Part shown: piece by piece, positions 26,046 to 33,852 of the stretch
How the letters are laid out: each line of letters opens with the position of its first letter
Numbering within the stretch: the stretch's first letter is position 1
NCBI GenBank assembly: GCA_003003725.1
Contig: PVWI01000001.1
Location: 1-64,000 of the forward strand
DNA: 64,000 nucleotides
Origin: a filamentous cyanobacterium Phorm 6
GTDB taxonomy: Bacteria > Cyanobacteriota > Cyanobacteriia > Cyanobacteriales > Microcoleaceae
Reading direction: 5' to 3'
Position numbers and translations under genes: made by a program
The notes under the pieces: model-generated
Seen by the model: the letters and a program-made list of their open reading frames with translations, nothing else
Databases searched by the model: none
Told to the model about the DNA's origin: nothing

Positions 26046-27895
26046 ACTTTCTCCCAGTCATACCAATTACAATCGCACAATTCACAAATCCTGTAGATAG
26101 CTGCTTGAGGCAAACCGCCATCGCTGTTTTCCAGAATATATCGCACTGACTCCTCAACTTTAGCAGTCAATTTAAGGGGTAAGTCATCAAGAGCATTTTC
26201 AATCCAAAATGTCAAATCTTGTTCGCACAGTAGAGTAATTTTGGGCAGCTTAACGGGGATGTGCGGTTCCCAAGTGGGGGAGAGTGTTTCAGCAAAATCG
26301 ACACAATCCGATTCTTCAACATAACCGCTATGGTCAATTAAAAACATTAGTAACCCAGACGGCGATTGAGTTACGCCGGACACGCTTTTTACGAGTGGCA
26401 ACCAAAATTGTCCCATAAATTGACTCATACATTCCTCTGGCATTTCATCGAGTCTATCGAAGATTAAAACCACAGTTCTATTTTGACATAATTGAGCAAC
26501 TTTATCTATAATTTGTGTCTGTGAAGGTTGATTAATTAAACCGACACGACCGCCTAGTTCTTGCCACAAAGCTTTCGTATAAGTAGCGCGAGATATTCTA
26601 TTGATTGTCACTGAAATTACTTTGGCATTTGTCCAATGAGGAACCTGTTTCATCAGCCGATTTAACAGCCATTTTTGACCGCTGTCTTCTTCGCCATGAA
26701 TCAAATAAGCACCGATGGGATGCTGTTCAACAAATGTTCGGAATAATTTAACTTGATGAGTATAATTTAACCGCTGTAAAGCTTGGTGAAGTTTATCATA
26801 AGATTGTTGAGGTGGAGGTGAAGATAAGTCAGTGGTAGTTGGCATTTTCTGTTCGACTGGAATCCTCCGTAACTGTTCCCATGTAGGGGGTATCATAGCA
26901 GGATTTTGGTAGATAACAGGCAACCAATTAGCACAAGGAAACTCATTACCTAGTTCTTCCCGTAATCTATTTTTAGCCTCCTTGACTGCTAAATATAAAG
27001 TTTGACCGTTTTGGGAAAAAGCTCGTAAAAAATGCTTCAAAAAATCTTGAGCCACTTTATCTGGGATAGGTTGACGCATCACGATTACTTGCGGAATATT
27101 CAAGGCGGCTAAGCTTCTAGCTAATCCTAAGCCATCGCAGGAATTGAATATGGCTAACTTCAACCCCCGATTGATGGCTGTTTTGAGTCCTTCTTGTAAT
27201 TCTTCTATTGTCAAGAATTCATGATTGTTTATGTAAATGCGTCCGGTTCCTTGTTCAGTTTTACTATGTCCCGCAAAAAAAAGAATGTCCCAATTTTCCT
27301 GCCAAAGCTGAGTGCTGATTTCTGAGCGAGGGCGTTGGCATAAAAATAGCGGTTCTTCTACGTTAGGGAGTTGTTTAATTACTCCTTTGTCAGGTTCAAG
27401 ATCAATTCCCGTACTATCGCCGATAATGGCTAAAATCCTAATCTTTTTATTCAGCGGACTGTTGATAAATTCATACTCTGGCAAGCTGAATGCCATTTCA
27501 GCTTGTGGGTAAATTTGAAAAAAATCCCAAAATTGCCAAGGTATCTGTTGCAGTTCCCACAATTCAGTTTGAAAAATTACGCGGATTTGATCTTTATGAG
27601 TGCAGTAGGATAACAGTTTGTTCCAGTCCGAATAAAATGGTTCTGATTTCAACCAATCATTAAGAGTATTACTGAAAGCTTGAGAGGCTGTCTTCCAAGA
27701 CCTCGATGGAGTTGGAAAGCATTTATCGAGCCATTTGCTATAATCGTCAACAATCTCAGGTTTTTCTGGCAGCTTGGTGGGCAGTGCCTTTTGATAAGAC
27801 TTATTATCGTCTTCGAGCCGCAATGTTATGCTGTTAAAACCTAGATTGAGGTTTCCCGAACCAAAATTGATAATAATTAATTTTCCTATACCCAT
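26030..27895 (-). CDS. CHAT protease fused to an inactive STAND-like domain
   Basis: A 621-residue protein, first gene of the four-gene operon. The N-terminal part is the array CHAT module (GKLIIINFGSG, LQQIPWQFWDFF, IRILAIIGDSTGID); catalytic pair His210 (FAGHS) and Cys253 (FNSCDG). Residues about 385-610 look like the iSTAND domain of vWA-MoxR systems: the P-loop is degenerate (HGEEDSGQKWLL lacks G-K-S/T spacing) while a Walker B-like VVLIFDRLDEMPEE is kept. It may signal through the domain rather than hydrolyse ATP (inference). The end overlaps the MoxR start by 16 bases. Confidence 0.85.
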   Translation of the reverse strand: MGIGKLIIINFGSGNLNLGFNSITLRLEDDNKSYQKALPTKLPEKPEIVDDYSKWLDKCFPTPSRSWKTASQAFSNTLNDWLKSEPFYSDWNKLLSYCTHKDQIRVIFQTELWELQQIPWQFWDFFQIYPQAEMAFSLPEYEFINSPLNKKIRILAIIGDSTGIDLEPDKGVIKQLPNVEEPLFLCQRPRSEISTQLWQENWDILFFAGHSKTEQGTGRIYINNHEFLTIEELQEGLKTAINRGLKLAIFNSCDGLGLARSLAALNIPQVIVMRQPIPDKVAQDFLKHFLRAFSQNGQTLYLAVKEAKNRLREELGNEFPCANWLPVIYQNPAMIPPTWEQLRRIPVEQKMPTTTDLSSPPPQQSYDKLHQALQRLNYTHQVKLFRTFVEQHPIGAYLIHGEEDSGQKWLLNRLMKQVPHWTNAKVISVTINRISRATYTKALWQELGGRVGLINQPSQTQIIDKVAQLCQNRTVVLIFDRLDEMPEECMSQFMGQFWLPLVKSVSGVTQSPSGLLMFLIDHSGYVEESDCVDFAETLSPTWEPHIPVKLPKITLLCEQDLTFWIENALDDLPLKLTAKVEESVRYILENSDGGLPQAAIYRICELCDCNWYDWEKVWLKY

Positions 27896-28007
27896 ATTTT
27901 GTTAAAGGCGGTTTTGTTAAAGGCGGTTTCGTTTAAGTCCGATCGCCCTTTTTACCCGATTTTTCAAACATTCCCCCAAACCTCTACATTACCAGACGAT
28001 CGCAGCA

Positions 28008-28047
28008 GAAAGCCCCAGAGGAAAGCATTTGTTCCCCTGGGGCTTTC
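28008..28047 (-). terminator. Strong hairpin downstream of the JAB-E1 gene
   Basis: GAAAGCCCCAG and CTGGGGCTTTC, extended by GGAA/TTCC with one mismatch, form a stem of about 15 bp, 29 bases after the stop of the 28076 gene. There is no long T-run, so termination is probable rather than certain. It separates the E1/E2 unit from the CHAT-iSTAND operon. Confidence 0.55.
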
Positions 28048-28075
28048 TATCGCATGAATAATATTCAGCTTCGAC

Positions 28076-29965
28076 TTAAGAACGAGAAGCGTTCAATGCA
28101 GCCCGAATTCCATCAACTTGCACACTCCGCAGCGCGATCGATCGCGGGTCAACCCGATGGTGTACAGTACCGCAGACGGGACATTCCTCCCGACTCTTTG
28201 CCGTCAACCAAACGCTTTGATAAGCGTACTGTCCCGGCGTATCCCCAAATACCCCTGGATAAAACCAATAATTCGGAACCATCGACAGCGTGAGATAATT
28301 TAATCCCCCATCGATCGCCGGATTCAAGAAACCTTTAAGTTTCGCCTCAGCATCCTCCGGCAACAGCAGCGACAGAGCCATTTTCACCGCGACACTGGTA
28401 ACATGGTGAATATCCGCTGCGATCGCCACTTCACCCATCACTCGACCGTTATTCCCGTAGTCTGCCTCCACACTCACCCGTCCCAAATCCGCTTCGGCTT
28501 TGTGGCGGTTGGCCGTAGCACAAAGATAGCAAGGAGTGCGATCTGGGATAGTCACAATTACCTCTCCTCCTTCCGCACCTTTGTAAAGCCCGACAAACAA
28601 AGCAGGTTTGTGGTGAAAATAAGCAAAGCGGTTGAGAATCCGCTGGGCGGCGGGGTCATCGGTAGTAGCAACTATCAAGTCGGCTTGTTGCACCAAAGCA
28701 TCAAAGGTTTCAACCTCATAGTCTGACAAGCTTTTAGGCTGTACCGTCAATTCCAACAGCGGGTTGATGTGCAGCAGTCGCTTCGCCAGCGCTTCCACTT
28801 TGGGACTACCCAAATCGGTAAAATCGTAGGTAGTGCGGCACAGATTCGCTGTTTCAACGGTTTCTGGATCGATGAGAGTGAGAGCACCGACACCGCTGCG
28901 AACCAGTTGTTCGGCGAAGTAGGAACCCACAGAACCTGTCCCCGCAATCAACACCCGTTTGGTGCTGATGTGCTGGCTGAGAATTCCTTGACTGCGCGCA
29001 AATAATCCTTGCTGGATTTCGGCGGCGGCAATTTTGGGGTCAACGCCCGAATAGCAACCACTCCAGCCAGCCAAGCGCGCGCGATCCGCGTCGGCTGTGA
29101 TTGGGGACTTTCCCAAAGGGCCGTACACCTTCTGGTAGGGGCCAGAACCTGCGATCGCACTTTTGACTGCTGTTAACAAACGGTCTTCTGGTGGCGTTTC
29201 CAACGACCAATCTAACTTGATTTCTTCTGTGTTTCCGCCCTCTGGTGTTACCATCAGCAGAGGTGGCGTGACGGGATAAGACTCGCTGACGAGAAACAGC
29301 AGTTCCAAACCGCCGTCGAGAATAACGCGACCGGCGGGTATGGCCTGTCCTTCAATCTCGGTGATAAATACTTCCGGTGGTTTACTGCTACCAAAAGTAC
29401 GGCAAAGTTGCTGTAGGTTTTCCAACAGCGGTATGCGTTTGGGTGCAGCCGTCGGTTCTAGTGTTTGCAGGATACGGGGTAAATCGCGATCTGACACTTC
29501 CTTGACTGGCATCATTTCTACTCGCAAATAATTGCGATCGCGGGAAGCGACATAACAGGAAATTTTACCTTGTGCGATCGGCAATTCATGTTCGCGCAAT
29601 TGCCCCCAAGGACGCTGTAAAGTGACGATCGGGGCTACAAAGTAGGGAATGTGAGGGTTGAGGTTCAGCCCTTCTAGCATCGCAGTTTCATCGGGGCCGG
29701 AAGGACGGTCTAGACCGCCTGGGTGCGAGTGGATAACGCCTTTAAACTCCAGTCCTTGATTGAGTTCTAGCTGCTGCACCCGCTGAGTTAATTGCGGGGA
29801 TGGCAAGTAGCTAGCACCGCTGGTATGGGCTTCTTCGTCCAAAAGAAAGCGGGTGATGATTGGCTGACCTACGGGGCCTAGAATCGCCCCTCCGCGTTCG
29901 GGAGGATGGTTGGCGATCTCAGTTTCAATGTCGTGCAAAACTGACTGTGAAATGTATAACATCAT
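28076..29965 (-). CDS. JAB protease / RWD-E2-like / E1 (ThiF) fusion
   Basis: A 629-residue ubiquitin-like pathway protein. Residues 1-125 form a JAB/JAMM metalloprotease with all ligands: Glu23, His79-x-His81, Ser89, Asp92 (HSHPGGLDRPSGPDE), expected to remove ubiquitin-like tags. Residues about 190-275 look like an RWD/E2-like fold (SESYPVTPPLLMV then LDWSLETPP) without a catalytic Cys. Residues about 325-600 are an E1-like ThiF domain with GTGSVGSYFAEQL at 342, TLIDPETVE and R-x-x-Y; paired C-x-x-C (CYLC at 479, CPVC near the end) probably bind zinc. A stand-alone E2-like gene lies upstream. No ubiquitin-like modifier gene is visible nearby. Confidence 0.88.
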   Translation of the reverse strand: MMLYISQSVLHDIETEIANHPPERGGAILGPVGQPIITRFLLDEEAHTSGASYLPSPQLTQRVQQLELNQGLEFKGVIHSHPGGLDRPSGPDETAMLEGLNLNPHIPYFVAPIVTLQRPWGQLREHELPIAQGKISCYVASRDRNYLRVEMMPVKEVSDRDLPRILQTLEPTAAPKRIPLLENLQQLCRTFGSSKPPEVFITEIEGQAIPAGRVILDGGLELLFLVSESYPVTPPLLMVTPEGGNTEEIKLDWSLETPPEDRLLTAVKSAIAGSGPYQKVYGPLGKSPITADADRARLAGWSGCYSGVDPKIAAAEIQQGLFARSQGILSQHISTKRVLIAGTGSVGSYFAEQLVRSGVGALTLIDPETVETANLCRTTYDFTDLGSPKVEALAKRLLHINPLLELTVQPKSLSDYEVETFDALVQQADLIVATTDDPAAQRILNRFAYFHHKPALFVGLYKGAEGGEVIVTIPDRTPCYLCATANRHKAEADLGRVSVEADYGNNGRVMGEVAIAADIHHVTSVAVKMALSLLLPEDAEAKLKGFLNPAIDGGLNYLTLSMVPNYWFYPGVFGDTPGQYAYQSVWLTAKSREECPVCGTVHHRVDPRSIALRSVQVDGIRAALNASRS

Positions 29966-30002
29966 GGTTTTCAGTTGATAGTAGGTAAATTTTGGGAACC
30001 CA

Positions 30003-30064
30003 GAAACCGGGTTTTTGGCTAAATACTTGGTTGCAGCCGACAGATGCGGTAAAAACCCGGTTTC
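30003..30064. repeat. GAAACCGGGTTTTT palindromic repeat
   Basis: GAAACCGGGTTTTT at the left and AAAAACCCGGTTTC at the right, 62 bases overall. It lies between the E2-like and JAB-E1 genes and is the first of a tandem pair. Confidence 0.88.
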
Positions 30065-30085
30065 TTTGGTCTGGATGGGGGGCGA

Positions 30086-30148
30086 GAAACCGGGTTTTTG
30101 GCTAAATACTTGGTTACAGCCCGCAGATTTGCTTAAAAACCCGGTTTC
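30086..30148. repeat. GAAACCGGGTTTTT palindromic repeat, second copy
   Basis: Same as 30003-30064, including an identical GGCTAAATACTTGGTT interior segment, 63 bases. The tandem pair occupies most of the gap between the E2-like and JAB-E1 genes. Confidence 0.88.
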
Positions 30149-30181
30149 TTTGCTCGGAGTGGATCGGCTGCGATCTCGTTT

Positions 30182-30739
30182 TTAGAGGGTGTTGTCCGGG
30201 AGGTTGTTGATGGAGAATGGGAATAGATCGGTACGCAGATAACTGCTGAAGCCAGTTGCCCAGAGGACTGATTTGGCAAAGGCTTGTTCTAGGGTGGGCA
30301 AGCCGCCTGCATCGCCGAAGCAGATGCGACCATCGCTAAACAGGTGGGCATCGTGGACATCGAATTTGCCGGCGACTGCTGGAAACAAAACCATCACTTG
30401 GTATAGGCTGCCGTCGCTGTAAGCGAACATGGTATACTGGTCGCCGAGCTCGCTGGTGATGCTGTATGTCCAACCTGTAACGCCGCTGACGGACAGTTCC
30501 TGAGTGTTGTTGGGGAGTTTTTGAGCTACAATTTGGCGATCGGCTGTCACAGTGGCTGCGAAGGTTTTCTGGGGAACGCGGGATAGTTGGCGTTCTGTAC
30601 CGGGTTGGGGGCGGAGGATGATGTTACCTTCGGAGTCTACAAACACGCTGCGATCTGTTGCATTGGGCAAGTCGGTGCCGCTGTGTTGGTTGGTGAGTAC
30701 GCGGTTTCTGACTTCATTGAGATCTACTTGGTTCGTCAT
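30182..30739 (-). CDS. Stand-alone prokaryotic E2-like protein
   Basis: A 185-residue protein. Residues about 88-160 carry the E2 signature of bacterial ubiquitin-like systems: a strand pair (YTMFAYSDGSLYQVMVLFP), then H-x-F-S-D-G-R-I-C-F-G with His132 and Cys140. Cys140 is the only Cys in the protein and sits where the E2 active-site Cys is expected. The first 80 residues are a separate unassigned region. It lies upstream of the JAB-E1 fusion on the same strand, with two palindromic repeats between. It should receive a ubiquitin-like protein from the E1 and pass it to a target; target and modifier are unknown. Confidence 0.75.
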   Translation of the reverse strand: MTNQVDLNEVRNRVLTNQHSGTDLPNATDRSVFVDSEGNIILRPQPGTERQLSRVPQKTFAATVTADRQIVAQKLPNNTQELSVSGVTGWTYSITSELGDQYTMFAYSDGSLYQVMVLFPAVAGKFDVHDAHLFSDGRICFGDAGGLPTLEQAFAKSVLWATGFSSYLRTDLFPFSINNLPDNTL

Positions 30740-30912
30740 AAGTACCTCTGGATTGTTCTCTGTTATTGAGTCCTGTGGAGTTTTCAGTTTTATGCAGCGT
30801 TAGCCTGGTTTTGTTGCGGCTAGTTGCTGTGGAATCGCCTGATATTGCTTTATCGCTGGTGGGTGGGGGAGTTATGCGAAGTGGGGAGAATTTTTTGGGG
30901 TGCGATCGTTAT

Positions 30913-33618
30913 TTATAACTGTTCTAGCTTGCTGATACTTTGTTGCAATTGCTCTTTCACAGATGGGTTAGTTTCCTTAATTAGTAAATGTCGAAGTATT
31001 TGGGAAAATTCTTGATTCCCAGAATTGGTTATTTGTTCTATACATTTTTCTTTTATATGTAGGTCTTTTTCAAATTTTTGAAATATTTCTATAATAGACT
31101 CGTACTCTTTTAAATCTCCCAGAACCGAAAGACATCCAGATATTTCCCACATACTGAAGCCGAAGTGAGCACGGGGGTCTGGATCGTATCCTGCATATAC
31201 AATTGTATTAATCCAACTTTTTAATTCAGTAATAGCTATTTTTCCTCCTAATGCTTTTAATGTTGCTAGCCAAGTTTGCCAAGAGTAATACCAATCTTGA
31301 GCATAATAGGGATCGACTAAGTTTTGTTGTGAATCATACCAAAGTTGATTGGCAATAGTATTAACTGCTTCTTTGATTTGAGCTTCTGATAAATATTTTT
31401 TGTATTGTACTAGATAATCACCAACATATCCTATATTTGAGGTATAATAACCTGTCTGACGTTTAATCAAACGAGAAACAGCACTAGCAATAAATTCACC
31501 ACAAATTTCTAGCTCTTGTATTGCGTATTCTTTCGTTAGAGGTAGCAGGCTAAAATTATTTCCTTCCTTATTAACAAGGGAAAGTATTTGCAGATATTCT
31601 AATCCCTCATCTCGGCTAACTTCATCTTCTCCAAACCCAGCAATCTCTCCTAGCGCCTCTCGATTAGCATTACCCTTGCATAATGCAAGTGCCAGCAACA
31701 CTTTGTAAGCGTCTTTATCCTTAATTTTTTCTACCGTTTCCTCAAAACAAAAGCGGGCAATATCACCTTTTCGACTACCAAGCCTCGCTAGTACATTATC
31801 CACACTTGCACCAAAGCCAATCTTAGCAATAGTCCAAACAATTGCTAATGGTACGCCACCCGTTCTATCATAGATTTTGCGCTTGTTTTCATTACTAATA
31901 GATACTTCTTTCTTATGAGATTCCTGCTCAATTAATCTTTCAGCATCTTCCCACGGCATTCCACGCAATCTTACTGGATAGGCAACATCAATGCGGTGAC
32001 GGGTAGTGACAATTGCCTTAGTTGGTGCAGGGAGTAAGTCTTGTAAAAGTTCCATTACTGCTTCATCATCTACGGTCTCTAGATTATCTACAATTAGCAA
32101 TGTGCGTTGCTTTGTTAGCTGCCTACAAACTAACTCAACCATTTCTTTGGGTTGAGTGCGGATTGGGATCTCAATACCCAAGGTTATAGTAATGGTTTTA
32201 CAGATATCATCTAATGTTTGCAGCACTTGCCGACGACTAACAATTCCCCTATCTGCTCTAAGTACAGTCCGTTTCGCTGAAGTCCATATAATTGCTTCAA
32301 ATCGCTCTTCTGTGGATAGTTGAGCGTAGTTACGTCGAAAACAATGTGCAATTTCTAGAGCAAGAGCGCTCTTACCGATTCCTCCTATACCATCAACAGT
32401 AATTACTGAATTTTGAGAATGAGGATAGGGGCGTAATTTTTCTAATATCTTGTTAACCTCCTGTTCTCGTCCGATGAATAAACCATAATCTGGCTGAGGT
32501 AAATTGTGACGTAGTTTTTCTGGCAGATCTTGAGACTTATAATTCCGCAAGTGTTCCCATGCTAAGGGAATTACGGCTAAATTCTGACAAATTACTGGCA
32601 ACCAACTAGCACAGGGAAACTGATTCTCTAAGCCGTGCAATCTTTGCCGTGCCTCCTTGACAGCTAAATAAAAAGACTGACCTCCCGAAAAAGAACGAAG
32701 AAAATATTTTAAAAATTCCTGTGCTACTTTGTCAGGAACAGGCTCTCGCATGACAATCATTTGAGGTAGATTCAAATCAGCCAAATCTTGAGCCAAACCC
32801 AAACCATCACAAGAGTTAAAAATAGCCAGTTGCAAACCTTTTTCGATTGCTTTTTTTAACGCATATTTTAAATCAGGGATAGTTAAACTCTCAGTCTTAT
32901 TAATATATATGATTCCTGTCTCTCCTTCAGTGCAGCTATGTCCTGCAAAAAATAGAATCTCCCAAGACTGTTCCCATAGTTTATTGGTGACTATTTCACG
33001 ATTTGGGTTAACCAAAAACTCAATTTTAACCCCCGGAATCGAATTTAAAAGTCTTCTATCTTCTTCAACATTAATCCCCTCAGAGTCGCCCAGAATTGCC
33101 AAAATATTCACTTGATTATTAACAAGTTTGGCTGATGTGACTTGTTTAAACTTGGGTGCACTGACACTAATTTCTGCTTTAGGGTAACGTTCCAAGATAT
33201 CCCAAAGATGCCACGGAAGTTGCCGTAGCTGAATATTTGAAGTTTGGATAATCAACTGCACTTCATCATCTTGTTTTAAATGGGCAATCAATTCTTCTCT
33301 AATATGACTAAATTGCTGCGATTTTAACCAGTGATTAAAGTTTAGACTCAAATTCTTAGCTTGGGCATTAACATCACCAATTGAAAAATTAGTAGTTTGT
33401 GCAACTTTTGCTTCTAATTTTCTAACCTTTACTCCAATAAACCCATAATAAGTTACCTTCCAACTGGTATAAGACTCAACCAGTTCAGGGTTAGGCGGTA
33501 AAGATCCCATTTCCTGAAGAGTTGCAGGTTTCGCCTCCTCCCCTAGTTGTAATGTGACCGAAAAGCCTCTCTTGTCCAAATCTCCCTCTGCAAAAGTCAG
33601 AACCACTAACTTTCCCAT
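30913..33618 (-). CDS. CHAT protease fused to an NB-ARC STAND ATPase
   Basis: A 901-residue protein. The array CHAT module (MGKLVVLTFAEGD, LRQLPWHLWDIL, NILAILGDSEGIN) has the catalytic pair His227 and Cys270. An NB-ARC-type ATPase follows: Walker A DGIGGIGKSALAL at about 407-419, Walker B RTLLIVDNLE, TKAIVTTRHR, and a GxP-like GGVPLAI. The C-terminal 270 residues are helical with HEAT-like character and probably form the sensor arm. AGGAGA precedes the ATG at 33618. STAND ATPases with protease effectors typically oligomerise on ligand sensing; here it would activate the CHAT domain (inference). Confidence 0.88.
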   Translation of the reverse strand: MGKLVVLTFAEGDLDKRGFSVTLQLGEEAKPATLQEMGSLPPNPELVESYTSWKVTYYGFIGVKVRKLEAKVAQTTNFSIGDVNAQAKNLSLNFNHWLKSQQFSHIREELIAHLKQDDEVQLIIQTSNIQLRQLPWHLWDILERYPKAEISVSAPKFKQVTSAKLVNNQVNILAILGDSEGINVEEDRRLLNSIPGVKIEFLVNPNREIVTNKLWEQSWEILFFAGHSCTEGETGIIYINKTESLTIPDLKYALKKAIEKGLQLAIFNSCDGLGLAQDLADLNLPQMIVMREPVPDKVAQEFLKYFLRSFSGGQSFYLAVKEARQRLHGLENQFPCASWLPVICQNLAVIPLAWEHLRNYKSQDLPEKLRHNLPQPDYGLFIGREQEVNKILEKLRPYPHSQNSVITVDGIGGIGKSALALEIAHCFRRNYAQLSTEERFEAIIWTSAKRTVLRADRGIVSRRQVLQTLDDICKTITITLGIEIPIRTQPKEMVELVCRQLTKQRTLLIVDNLETVDDEAVMELLQDLLPAPTKAIVTTRHRIDVAYPVRLRGMPWEDAERLIEQESHKKEVSISNENKRKIYDRTGGVPLAIVWTIAKIGFGASVDNVLARLGSRKGDIARFCFEETVEKIKDKDAYKVLLALALCKGNANREALGEIAGFGEDEVSRDEGLEYLQILSLVNKEGNNFSLLPLTKEYAIQELEICGEFIASAVSRLIKRQTGYYTSNIGYVGDYLVQYKKYLSEAQIKEAVNTIANQLWYDSQQNLVDPYYAQDWYYSWQTWLATLKALGGKIAITELKSWINTIVYAGYDPDPRAHFGFSMWEISGCLSVLGDLKEYESIIEIFQKFEKDLHIKEKCIEQITNSGNQEFSQILRHLLIKETNPSVKEQLQQSISKLEQL

Positions 33619-33631
33619 CGCTTTCTCCTAA

Positions 33632-33798
33632 TTAGATAACAAAATTTTTCACAATACTACGACGGTCTCAAGTTACTTTAACACTAAACTGCTTCCCAGG
33701 TTTGCGGCTGAACTCCAATTGAATCCAATTATCCGCTTGGCGCGACGATCATCGCACTTCCAGAACAAACTACCAGTATTATCCAGTATAATCAGCAT
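33632..33798 (-). pseudogene. Remnant of a DUF1822 gene 3' end
   Basis: Read on the minus strand this stretch gives LIILDNTGSLF, then after a frameshift QADNWIQLEFS and GKQFSVKV, an in-frame TGA, and NFVI-stop. This matches the end of the intact DUF1822 protein at 42409 (MIVLDDAGEVF, QADNWIQLEFS, EDFVI-stop). The gene upstream of this CHAT gene was evidently a DUF1822 copy that decayed. Confidence 0.85.
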
Positions 33799-33852
33799 AG
33801 TGCTTTTAATCTATGAAATCTTTTGAACAGACCCTCTTCATATTTTCTCAAT

